A DNA stretch of 64,000 nt from Hypoxylon rubiginosum (Eukaryota > Ascomycota > Sordariomycetes > Xylariales > Hypoxylaceae). Below the pieces are notes generated by a model. The model searched no databases. It was not told the origin of the DNA and saw only the letters and a program-made list of their open reading frames with translations. Shown here one piece after another: positions 1-9,564 of the stretch (position 1 is the stretch's first letter; each line of letters starts with the position of its first letter). The stretch spans positions 2,046,001 to 2,110,000 of the forward strand of contig CADCXA010000031.1 of NCBI GenBank assembly GCA_902806565.1, written 5' to 3'. A program made the translations under genes and the position numbers.

Positions 1-673
1 TCGGACCCGAGCGGTCCCCGGTACCAAGATGTACGTTTCTTGCTATAGTCAGAAGATAATATGCCGAGAAGTGCCTCATTATCCGTATTCGCAGTCCCTC
101 GAAAGACGTACACCTTCCTTCCGGATCCGCAGTACGTCCGCGACGACATGCTCTTCGACGAACATGACACGCTTCATACTCTTCATAACTGGATACCTCT
201 GAGCGCAGGTACGTATGATAAGGACTTCATTCTCTACCGAGGATGTAGTTGATTGACGTTGTGCTTCTACAGACGCAAGGGGTTACGTCCAGATTCCCGA
301 CTACGGCGCATACGACATTCTCGGTGACCCCTACACGGTAGCCATCAACCGGACATCCGACGGGCCCGCATACATGATGTCGGTGTTCCACCAGCTCCAT
401 TGCCTGTCGTACATAGTCGACCACTTTCAGCAAGGATACGCCGGCACCGAATTGACGGAAGAGGTGGCCCACCACTCGGCACACTGCATCGACTACCTCC
501 GCCAGTCTATCATGTGCGCCGCCGACACCAACTTGGAGGGTAAGACCGAAGCGGGTCCGGGCTGGGGCTCGAAACACGAGTGTGCCGACTACGACGCGGT
601 GCTGGCTTGGGCGAACGAGCATTCGACGATGAAATGGAGGAACGGTCTTATGCCGGGCGAGGCGATACTCTGA
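1..673 (+). CDS. UstYa-like (DUF3328) protein, 5' end missing
   Basis: Family: UstYa/DUF3328 proteins act in maturation of fungal ribosomal peptide toxins and other secondary metabolites, usually as membrane-anchored oxidases. Seen here: both family signatures, HQLHCL near 392-410 and HCIDYLRQ near 484-507 followed by the CAADTNLE block. Exons are about 95-208 and 273-673. The intron 209-272 (GT...CTTCTACAG, TTGAC branch) joins in phase through 'DARGYVQIPDYG'. A further exon ending at 30 with an intron 31-94 fits the phase; the ATG at 61 would then lie inside an intron. The N-terminal membrane anchor expected for the family is absent, so the gene starts left of the window. Stop TGA at 671-673. 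No other biosynthetic gene of such a cluster is visible on this side. The family call is firm; the first exon is inference. Confidence 0.85.
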
Positions 674-961
674 CGCGGAGCGCTTAGTTTGGATGAATTC
701 CAGCTATAGCTACCTAATCTACCTCCTAGCAACTACTCGTGCCGAGGCTTTTGCATTTCAGTTCACAGCCCCTTATTCGAGGATCTCTAGCCTGTCAAGA
801 CCGTACCTAATAACGACTCGAAAAATGTTTCCATGAGAAATGTATCGAATGGGTGTACGTACACCCTTAGTTATGCTTTAGACATCTAGTGCAAATTGGT
901 ACAGAATCGACCCAGTAAGGAAACTTCTTAAAGAAACGGCAGTGCACGATCCCTAAAAAGC

Positions 962-2024
962 CTACCCTGGTGCTGGGTAATATGCTTTGTACAATTGCAT
1001 TATGCCCACGACGCTTTGTACCAACCCAAAGAAGACAGTAAAGAACACCGCTATCCAGACTGCGTACCATTGGGTCGCATCCCTTCTGTCATGCCACCAT
1101 TGTCCGAAAGAATGCGGCCGCGAGTCATCAAACGCTTCCTTCAGAGTGACGAGGCGATCTCTCCAGTAGTTGTACCCATCAACACGTCTCGACGGGTGGC
1201 TGATCGTGAGCACAGCGAAGTCCAGTTCTTTCACCCAATCCTTCTTCTTACACCACTTCTCTACTTGCCGATTGCCTTTGGGAAAGAGTAGTGCAAGGGT
1301 CTCTAGTGTCTCCTCGATGAATCCGTCAGGGAAGACCAACGAGCTGCCATGTCAGTTTTGGTTTGAGAGAGAGAGAGAGTTTGAAGCTAGGGAATCACCT
1401 TCTATGGTTCTGCAAGAAGGCTGCGTGGTGAAAGACAAAAACTGTTCTAATGTCTTCCCGCAGCAGGAGATGGTCGTGCAAGTTGGTCGTGAGCTGAACC
1501 TTTAGCCCTGCAATGCGCTCGATATTACAGACATGAAAGCTGCTTTCAAGCTTTACCCCAAGGCACGGGATTACTGGGCAAGCATTGAAAAGACCTAGTC
1601 TCTTGAGGAAATCGGTCAACGTCCCTGTTGTCCACGTAACGTTGCCCCGGCCAGTATATACATTGTCAAAGACACCGACATCCATCATGATCAATAGACG
1701 CAAAGCGAGATCAATAGCGTTTTGCAATCGTTGTGACGGCATCGGCATGTTGCATTTCCCCATCAGTTTTGCCATGATGTCTTCGTGCGAGGCCTGGCCA
1801 CGGATGTCTGTAATGATGTCCACAAGGTCAGCGTTGGTTTGTAGCGGGAAGACTGTGCCATTCATCATTGCGATCGAAGTTACTTGTCTGCACTGTCGAT
1901 AGTAGTACCGAAAGTACGCCTGCAGATAGTTACAATTATCTGCATTGAACACCCCTTGCGCAATGCAGCTTTGCGCACTCGGACTAGCTGGGTACTCTCT
2001 TAGCTCTAAAGATGTCGGGTTCAT
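962..2024 (-). CDS. conserved fungal protein with C-terminal membrane segment
   Basis: I recognise this as a common Pezizomycotina hypothetical family of unknown function, with no characterised member that I know. Two exons: 1399-2024 and 962-1343. The intron 1344-1398 (GTGATT...GGCAG, CTGAC branch, with a GA-repeat inside) joins '..FLQNHR' to 'SSLVFPDGF' in phase. Protein about 335 aa. The N-terminus has the typical LREYP..SPSAQSCIAQ block and cysteine pairs. The C-terminus carries DWVKELDF, a YWRDRL..LKEAFDD block, QWW.DRRDATQWY and one hydrophobic helix (about 20 residues) before a short tail, suggesting a tail-anchored protein. I chose the ATG at 2022-2024 because the family starts close to LREYP. 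An upstream in-frame ATG at 2106-2108 would add a hydrophobic 28-residue leader and cannot be excluded. Confidence 0.75.
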
Positions 2025-2448
2025 TGTTGTGGATAGAACTATCAAGGGAGAAGAATTAGAAAGAAAAAGAATTGGTATTATCAAAAAATAAATCAGCAGG
2101 CCAAGCATTTTTGAAAGGGGGGAAAAGTGGCGGGAAAGCTAGACTAATGCACTGAAACCTAATATACCTACCCAATCTGATCGAATGACAGCCCCTTAAG
2201 GGGCACGAAGCCGCCAGGCAGTGCTGAGGCTCAGACGCCTCCAATTTTTTACTTCTGACGTCAACCCTCATTTCTTTTCCTTCGACTAAGGCCCCTCGAC
2301 CGCCGTCCCTCGATCGAGAACCTCACTAGGTTGGTTAGGGATGATTTAACTTGAAGCCCTAAGTTATTTTGAATACGTACATCCATCGTGATTGAAGATT
2401 TTCAATAACGGTGGCAGAGGATATAGAGCATGATCCGCTGCGGCAACA
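2025..2448. promoter_or_regulatory. divergent intergenic region
   Basis: This 424-bp spacer lies between the start of the minus-strand membrane protein and the start of the plus-strand NDT80 fusion, so it must hold both promoters. No clear binding sites or TATA box were recognised. Confidence 0.35.
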
Positions 2449-4833
2449 ATGCCCTTAAGGACACTTATTCAGCTGAGGAGGCCAATCTGGCCCAATTCTG
2501 AAGATTCAATAGGAAAAGAATTCGGCGAAATACCAAAAACGAAGCTCTCATACTGGGAGGCAACAGGTCCAGCGCAGACGGCTTATCAAAAGCTATTGCC
2601 GGATGTGCTTAATGTGCTCGCAGAAAAGCAAGGACCAATTCCGAACTCAGACTTCGTCTGGTTCTCTCTTTACATGGTAGGGCTGTCTCCATCTACGGCG
2701 GCCCCTTACATCATGTTCGCAAGCGAGCAGAGGTCGCAGCGGAGGAGGGCGATGAACTACGTCAAGAATAGCAAGATTCTTGATGGATACCCCGGTATGC
2801 AGGTTGGCGAGTGGCCCGAGGCGCCTCACATAGGGCGACAGGAACAAAAGGGGTCCTCGAGAGTGTGGACTTACAGGGAACTGGAGACTCCCAACAGCAT
2901 TACTGCTGATTCTTTGGTCTCTGTTGGATTTCAGACTTCCGCTATACTCAGCTTCCACTATCCCGATCGCACCGTCAAAGCAACCGCCAGTGTCGAAGTT
3001 GAAATCGATAATATAAGCTACTATTTTGTGCCGTCGCACGTTCTTCTGCCTCCTCATCCAACTATAGCAACCAAGAATGAGGCACCAGAAGAAATAGATA
3101 ATGAGGGATTTGACTTTGGCAACCTCATGGAAGACGAATATCTGAGTGAAGACGATCATCTCAGTACAAGCTTAGGTAGCATATCATCAAGCAGCTCTAG
3201 CACACCCAATCCTGAGGAACAGTCATTGAACTGTGACTTCGAGTCGGTGTCGTCGAATATCATCGCCCAGCTCACACCAATGCCGCACCCTTCCGACCAA
3301 GCAGAAAGCAACGCACACGGAGACGAGACTAGCACTAGCTGTGCGGTAGTCTCTATCGATCTTGACTATGCATTATGCCGTGTAACAGATAACGACACAA
3401 AGGTCTCATCAATTCATCTTCGCGTGTTGCCGTCAATTACAGAGAGTTTAGCAGAACCCGACGAGAATGGAACACAGGTGCGAGTTCTAACCGTACATGG
3501 CCTCGTCAACGGACACCTCTCTCGAACCCTGACTCACGTCCGCCTACCCCACAGCTCTTCTTACCAGGAAGTCTACGTTGCCCATTTCAACTCGCCTGTA
3601 CTTGCTGGCGACTGTGGAGCAATGGTGTATGCTGATCCAGATGGACAAGTTTTTGGGCACATCATTACCGGAAGTGCTAGTTCGACAGGGCGGACCGCCT
3701 TCGTGATGCCGGTAAAACGCGTTCATGAAGACATCTCCCGGCGGTTGAGTATGTTACGCCGCACTAGGTCTCGTCGAACGGCCGATGCGAGTCGTATATC
3801 AAGGACTGATCGCATTAATGTTTCTGGTGACGGCAACGCTGGACGTGGTCTTTACTCCCCCCCTGCAGACGACAGTAGCACTGGCACCCCCTCCGCGGGC
3901 ATGGCAAATGACAACCACCTGTCTACATTATCCAATCTAGAATACCCCGCGAGATCTTCTATGATGCCTCCTCTATCTCCGTCTTGGACACCCAGTCCCA
4001 GCACTAGTTTCACGAACCTTCGCGGAATAGAGGCTCAGCACTATGGGAAGACCCAGGGAGGCTATCATATCCCTCCGCTGCAGCCCATGACGACAAATGG
4101 TCAGCTAGTCTACAGGGACTCGGATTCTCCCATAAAGATTGATATCCATGGGACCATTGACAAAGGTTTCTTCCTATCTGAGGGAGATTGGAATTGCTAC
4201 AGACGAAACTACTTCTCCTGCATGTGCGCCTTTACTCTAACGCCGCACTACGTGGATGCAGCGATACAGTACACCCCCAGTGGATCTTCCACATCTTACC
4301 AAGTGTTCGGTTTCTCCATGTCTATCTCAGCCGTCGTGTCAGGCTCGGAGTCGCACTCAGTCGGGCTAATACAGCACACACCCATGGGGGGCAAGAGGCC
4401 AGTCCTGGGGCTAGAAAAGGTACGGCTTACCCCTAAGCCATCGACGCAACCATCGACGCAGCCACACTCCCCCCGCATATACCACGAGCATCATGCCATG
4501 ACCAGCGGAGCGAGGGCAATGTACGAAGGTTCGTACAGCCAGGCTGACCAAGGCTCATATCCAATGGAACACATATTTGAGAGAATTCAATTCAAGCAAG
4601 CCACTGCCAACAATGGAAGAAGGCGGGCGGCCCAGCAGTATTTTCATCTGGTTGTGGAGCTTTACGTAGACGTGGGCAATCAGTCTCCAGATCAGTGGCT
4701 GAAAGTTGCGCAGCGCAAATCGGCACAATTGATTATTCGCAATCGCTCACCCAGACATTATCAGACGGAACAACAAAAGAGTACAAATAGCGGTCCCAGG
4801 GAATCTAGCGAAATAAGAGGCGAAGCGGTATAA
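2449..4833 (+). CDS. NDT80-like DNA-binding domain fused to a protease-like fungal domain
   Basis: A single uninterrupted 794-codon frame without introns. Residues about 45-440 match a widespread fungal hypothetical family with a degenerate trypsin-like fold: YMVG..P.TAAPYIMF, ILDGYPGMQ, an acidic serine-rich spacer, VSIDLDYAL, then LAGDCGAMVY...GHIITG around residue 384, where the nucleophile position of GDSG is a cysteine. Residues about 440-550 are a disordered Ser/Pro/Thr linker. Residues about 550-770 are an NDT80/PhoG DNA-binding domain: IDKGFFLSEGDWNCYRRNYFS, LIQHTPMGGKRP, FERIQFKQATANNGRRRAAQQY. NDT80-type proteins are nuclear transcription factors (meiosis, nutrient response, Vib-1-like functions). 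The fusion is unusual. The conserved C-terminal RGRSPGHYQ reads RNRSPRHYQ, two G-to-A type losses at the edge of the RIPed repeat that begins near 4685. Whether it is still functional is unknown. Confidence 0.8.
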   Translation: MPLRTLIQLRRPIWPNSEDSIGKEFGEIPKTKLSYWEATGPAQTAYQKLLPDVLNVLAEKQGPIPNSDFVWFSLYMVGLSPSTAAPYIMFASEQRSQRRRAMNYVKNSKILDGYPGMQVGEWPEAPHIGRQEQKGSSRVWTYRELETPNSITADSLVSVGFQTSAILSFHYPDRTVKATASVEVEIDNISYYFVPSHVLLPPHPTIATKNEAPEEIDNEGFDFGNLMEDEYLSEDDHLSTSLGSISSSSSSTPNPEEQSLNCDFESVSSNIIAQLTPMPHPSDQAESNAHGDETSTSCAVVSIDLDYALCRVTDNDTKVSSIHLRVLPSITESLAEPDENGTQVRVLTVHGLVNGHLSRTLTHVRLPHSSSYQEVYVAHFNSPVLAGDCGAMVYADPDGQVFGHIITGSASSTGRTAFVMPVKRVHEDISRRLSMLRRTRSRRTADASRISRTDRINVSGDGNAGRGLYSPPADDSSTGTPSAGMANDNHLSTLSNLEYPARSSMMPPLSPSWTPSPSTSFTNLRGIEAQHYGKTQGGYHIPPLQPMTTNGQLVYRDSDSPIKIDIHGTIDKGFFLSEGDWNCYRRNYFSCMCAFTLTPHYVDAAIQYTPSGSSTSYQVFGFSMSISAVVSGSESHSVGLIQHTPMGGKRPVLGLEKVRLTPKPSTQPSTQPHSPRIYHEHHAMTSGARAMYEGSYSQADQGSYPMEHIFERIQFKQATANNGRRRAAQQYFHLVVELYVDVGNQSPDQWLKVAQRKSAQLIIRNRSPRHYQTEQQKSTNSGPRESSEIRGEAV

Positions 4834-5661
4834 GGCATCAAAATATCATTACATCGTAACAAGCATAATATAATAACAAATTCAAAATCGTTATCACAAT
4901 CTTATTTACCCACAGCAATTCAAGAATATTAAAACAAACTAATAAATATATATTATAAAAAAATTTAACTAAAACCGACCTAGCTTAAAACTAATTATTT
5001 TATTTTATATATAATATATTATTTTTTATTTATTATAAAACTAATTATATTATAAAAAAATAATTATATTATTATATAAAAAACTTTAAATTTAAAAAGT
5101 TATTAAATTTTATATATATATAAAAAGTTAAAATAAAAAAAATTATACGTTAAAAAACCTAGCTTTTAAACTTATTTTTTTTTTAAAACTAATAAATTTA
5201 TAACTTTTATTTAAAGTTTTTAACTTTTATTTAAATTTTATAATTTTTATTTAAATTTAAATAATAACTAATAAATTTATAATTTTATTTAAATAATAAA
5301 AGTTATAATTTTAATAATTAATAATATTATTTTTATTTAATTAAATATATATTATTTATAGCTTTTAAAAAATTATTTAATAATATATAAATTATGTTAT
5401 TTAATAATAAAAATTAAATAATAAAATTTTTTAATTTTAATTAAAAATCTAAGGATAAAATATTATTAGAAACTATAAAAAAATTTTATAATATTAATTT
5501 AAAAAATTCTATTTTATTTTTAATATAATTTAATATAATTAAATTTAAAAGTAAATTTAATTTTAAAGTTATAATTTATTAAAAACTTAATATATAAAAA
5601 TAATATATATTTAATTTTTATTAATTTATATATAATTTTTAATAAACTTATTTTAATTAAA
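4685..5661. repeat. 977-bp tandem repeat, unit 1 (RIPed to the right)
   Basis: The unit starts inside the last ~50 codons of the NDT80 fusion and runs into its 3' flank. Anchors show an exact 977-bp step to unit 2: positions 4708 to 5685 and 4987 to 5964. Composition falls from ordinary at 4685-4840 to almost pure A/T by about 4950. The surviving gene end is therefore the least mutated part of this unit. Confidence 0.85.
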
Positions 5662-6638
5662 CTTTAAATTAATAATTAAAAATTATATAATATAAATTAA
5701 TATAATTAATTATTTATAGTTATTTATTTAAATATTATTAAATAAAATAATAAAAAAATATAAATAATAATTTTAAAAAATCTAGTAAAATAAAAAACAA
5801 AATAATATAAAATATTAAAATATTATTATATTATAATAAGTATAATATAATAATAAATTTAAAATTATTATTATAATTTTATTTATTTATAATAATTTAA
5901 AAATATTAAAATAAATTAATAAATATATATTATAAAAAAATTTAATTAAAATTAACTTAATTTAAAACTAATTATTTTATTTTATATATAATATATTATT
6001 TTTTATTTATTATAAAATTAATTATATTATAAAAAAATAATTATATTATTATATAAAAAACTTTAAACTTAAAAAATTATTAAGTTTTATATATATATAA
6101 AAAATTAAAATAAAAAAAACTATATATTAAAAGGTTTAGTTTTTAAATTTATTTTTTTTTTAAAACTAATAAACTTATAATTTTTATTTAAGGTTTTTAA
6201 TTTTTATTTAAACCTTATAATTTTTATTTAAATTTAAATAATAACTAATAAATTTATAATTTTATTTAAATAATAAAAATTATAATTTTAATAATTAATA
6301 ATATTATTTTTATTTAATTAAATATATATTATTTATAGCTTTTAAAAAACTATTTAATAATATATAAACTATATTATTTAATAATAAAAATTAAATAATA
6401 AAATTTTTTAATCCTAATTAAAAATTTAAGGATAAAACGTCGCTAGAAACTATAAGAAAATTTTATAGTATTAATTTAAAAAATTCCACCTTATTTTTAA
6501 TATAGCTTAATACAGTTAAATCTAAAGGCAAACTTAATCTTAAAGCTATAATCTATTAAGAGCCTGACATATAAAGACAACATACATCCAATTTTCATCA
6601 GCTCGCACACAATCCCTAATAAGCTTACCCTAATCAGA
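5662..6638. repeat. 977-bp tandem repeat, unit 2 (strongly RIPed)
   Basis: Aligns with unit 1 without indels between the anchors checked. At 5680-5815 it carries a ghost of the NDT80 gene end in which nearly every C is T and every G is A. The right third (about 6420-6638) regains C and G and shows what the spacer looked like before mutation. Confidence 0.85.
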
Positions 6639-6830
6639 CTCCAAATCGGTAACTAAAGATTGCGCAACGCAAATTAGCACAATTAATTATTCACGGTCGC
6701 TTACCTGGAAATTATCAAACAAAACAACAAGGGGGTACGGGTAGCGGTCCCGGGGAGTTTAGCGGTTCTATAAAGTCTAGCGGAATAAAAGGTGAAGCGG
6801 CATGAGGCATCAAGATGTTCTCATACCGCG
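6639..6830 (+). pseudogene. partial third copy of the NDT80 gene 3' end
   Basis: The stretch 6662-6804 repeats the terminal codons of the NDT80 fusion at an offset of 1954 bp (2 x 977) from 4708. It still ends in a GEAA-like tail with a TGA stop at 6802-6804. It has an in-frame 18-bp insertion relative to unit 1, visible as the offset growing to 1972 bp at the shared 'ggcatca'. It keeps the G bases of the R/HGRxPGxYQ motif that unit 1 has lost. It has no upstream coding part and cannot be a gene. Confidence 0.75.
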
Positions 6831-6951
6831 AAGCGATCCGGGGATGTTGAAGCGAACCATCAGATATATGTTATAAATTTTTCGATTAAGACCTAGCTAG
6901 GGTTTGATTATCCTATTTTACGTAAAATGAATTATTTTCTATCATACCGTA

Positions 6952-7745
6952 TTGGTTGGTTTAACGACCACCGTTCTTACGCATGAAGTCCACCAAATTC
7001 AACCTCTGTTAAACCAAGGATACCAGATTTATCCAAAAAATATGTTCGCCCAGAATCATGTTGTATTCTATGATACTGGGTGGTCCGTTATTAGGGACAA
7101 AAGTTCCCTTACCCAGAATATTTCAATCACTACAGGCATCGATAAATGGCTTTTACTAGGACGCCGATCTATCAGACTATTTTGTGGCAACTAAGATGTC
7201 CTGGGCAGCTGAGCGAACTACGATACGAATCGAATATATGACCTACTGTCTTCTAGGCATATTCGATGCTGGCATGCTGTTACTCTACGGCGAGGGTAAA
7301 AGTGCGTTTCGGAGGTTTCAAGGACTCAACTACCCTAGCTTGGCAAACTGATAGCAATGGTGAATCTCAGAACGAGTTCCATAATTGGTTTGCTAACTCT
7401 CCTACTTACTTGTTTCGAAACTCCGACCGCATTCAGGCAAACGCTTCCTTGCGAGGGTCTCATGCTAGCATGATACTAAGTCAATGTGGATTACTTATAT
7501 ATTGTCGGATCCATCGTGCTTTGGATGTTAAAAGAAGAATACTCCTAGTCACCTAGAGAATATGGGCATCTGTTCTACTACATCAGACATGACACTTACC
7601 TTGTAATCCTGCTGAGAGAAACGATTCTGAGGAGAGGCCATTTCACTCGCGTTAATTACAAAGGGTTTGCCCTTAGGCAAGAGGTATCACCGAAATACCT
7701 CTACAATTCTCTCTACTTAAGATATGACGCGCTCGATTCCAGGAA
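6952..7745 (+). pseudogene. HET-domain protein relic
   Basis: HET-domain proteins mediate heterokaryon incompatibility and self/non-self cell death in filamentous fungi. Only the second half of a HET protein is visible, split over frames: VVFYDTGWS..I..KSSLTQNIS.ITGI near 7050-7150, then DLSDYFVATKMSWAAERTT near 7165-7220, then YCLLGIFDAGMLLLYGEGKSAFRRFQ near 7240-7320, then a DSTTLAW...FANSPTYLF block in another frame near 7320-7420. Open traces of a C-terminal part (HLFYYIRHDTYLV, FTRVNYKGFAL) run to about 7690. At least two frameshifts separate these pieces. The N-terminal HET core (AILSHxW) is absent and would lie in the adjoining RIPed block. Clearly non-functional. Confidence 0.75.
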
Positions 7746-7830
7746 CCTCGGCAAATAATCTATCACGTAGTGATTCGACTCTCACTAATATTGAGTTCAG
7801 TTTTACGCTTCACCTCTTGTTGTTGAAACC

Positions 7831-8913
7831 TCACGAGACGCCTCTACCAGCCCTCGTAGCCTGCGCCAGCTCCGACTGCGCGACGTCGTCGGCGTAGCGC
7901 TTAAAGATGGGGAGGTAGCGCGCGCGGTCGCTCGTCGTCTTCTTGACGCTATCGCGGCTCAGCGCCGCGCCCCGCCACCTGCGCCACCGGGCCCAGGCCT
8001 GCTCGTCCGAGCCGCCCCGCCCGGGCTCCGGAATCCGGAGGCCGCCCTTGAATTGGTCGAAGACCCAGAGGCGGACCTACGAGTCGTATAGATTAGATAT
8101 TTGGCCGAAAAGGACGGCAGAGAGCGAACGAGGGGAAGAAAAGGGGGGGGTGGGGAGTGGGAGAGAGAGAGGAACTTACAGCCCACGGAACTATAACGAT
8201 ATCCACAAGACTCAAGTCCGGACCGAAGAAGAATGGCCCTTGCGGATCCATCTCCCGCGCAAACTCAAGCAGATGACCCCTGAGCTCGGCCCGGAGTCCG
8301 TCGATCCGCTTCTTGCCGTCCTCGTGCCTCGACGGTTGGAACTGCAGCAGCCGTTGGAAAGCCGGGGTCACGCGGCTCGTCACGTAGTCGGTCCAGATGC
8401 GCGCTCTAGCGCGGGTACAATCGTCCCTGCCCGCCTCCGGGAGGACTTATCCGGTCAGCCGCAAGCTTCGCCCCATGGCAGACGACTTCTTCACGAATAC
8501 AAGTAGTGGGCAGCAGGTATAGGTACTTACTGCGCGGCTCGCGGTCGGGATAATGGTCCTCGAGGTACTCGCACAGCACGACGCTCTCGTATAGGCTCCT
8601 GCCCGGCGCGACCTCGAGCGTGGGCACGAGGCCGCGCGGGTTCGCCTGCATCAGCTGCGGCCCCTTGTGGTACGGGTTGACCTCGACGTACTGGTACGGG
8701 ACGCGCTCCTCCTCGAGCGTGATCCACGCCCGCTGCACAAACGGGCAGAACCAGCTCGCGAAGAGCTTCAGGGGCTGCTCCGCCGAGTGCTCCTGGGGTG
8801 TGCCTGTCGTAAGCAGATGTCTTCGCTTCTGCCGCGTAGACGGAACTTACGTCGACTGTTTTCTTCGCGAGACCCGTAGCGACGGGATATAAATCGGCGT
8901 CCGGGAGAGGCAT
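7831..8913 (-). CDS. omega-like glutathione S-transferase
   Basis: Predicted cytosolic thiol transferase / dehydroascorbate reductase type GST. Four exons by phase: 8851-8913, 8531-8792, 8180-8445 and 7831-8076, giving 278 aa. The introns are 8793-8850, 8446-8530 and 8077-8179, all with GTAAGT donors. The thioredoxin-fold N-domain contains WFCPFVQR, with the presumed catalytic cysteine near residue 37 as in omega-class enzymes, then YQYVEVNPYHKG, NPRGLVPTLE and ES.VLCEYLEDHYP. The helical C-domain contains RARARIWTDYV, LLQFQP and FFFG..LSLVDIVIVPWA. The acceptor of intron 2 (GATAAG) is weak but is the only one restoring both frame and the family sequence. The gene is much richer in G+C than the adjacent relic region. 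It lies tail-to-tail with the HET relic. Confidence 0.88.
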
Positions 8914-9564
8914 TTTGGATTAGGTACTTTGTGTGAAAGCGGGTAAACAAGTACACGATGAATGATGATAGAAAATGGGCGGTTTGAATTTATACGGCTT
9001 TACGACAATGTTCACGCCAAACCCGAAACTACATGGATTTGTAACTAGACTTAGTGAAGCTCCTTAATACTGTAAGTAGCCGACTGCCGAATGACAGGAT
9101 GGGATCTGGGGTTAGAGCGCACCCTTGTCGTCATAACTGGTTCCCGTTTATGGATGCTACTATTCGTTTGCTTGATGAAGCTACAATTTATGTAGCATAT
9201 CTTGCATTGAATTGCCCATATATGGGTTGGTATACTACCATTTGGAGATACCTAGGTATTTAATAAAACATTGGTATGGATATCAGTTCCCCATAAACTA
9301 CTGCGTTGAAGCAGTTTCGCCGATGACCCAGACCCTTTGATGAGCTACCAAACTCCGGAGCTCGTGATATTTGCAACGCCTGATGAATGCATGCAATCGT
9401 CCGCTTTTTGTCATCCCGTTTTCCAGAATGAAACCCGACCCGAAACCCGACCCCGTTCCCAACAAGCCAGAGAAAAGTTGAGTTGCCCCTCTTTCGCCTT
9501 TCATGTCTATAATGTTGAACAATAAATCCCCCAAACTTCGTTATTCATTCGTATATGTCGTTGT
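8914..9564. other. intergenic, no gene seen
   Basis: Upstream of the GST and downstream of the SHMT gene. Short open frames on both strands have no family features or splice-compatible continuation. It holds the GST promoter and the SHMT 3' UTR. Confidence 0.5.

Noticed and set aside
7943..8506. 187-codon plus-strand frame over the GST gene
   Set aside because: Antisense shadow of GST exons 3-4 and intron 3; the minus strand carries the catalytic motif and consistent splice sites.
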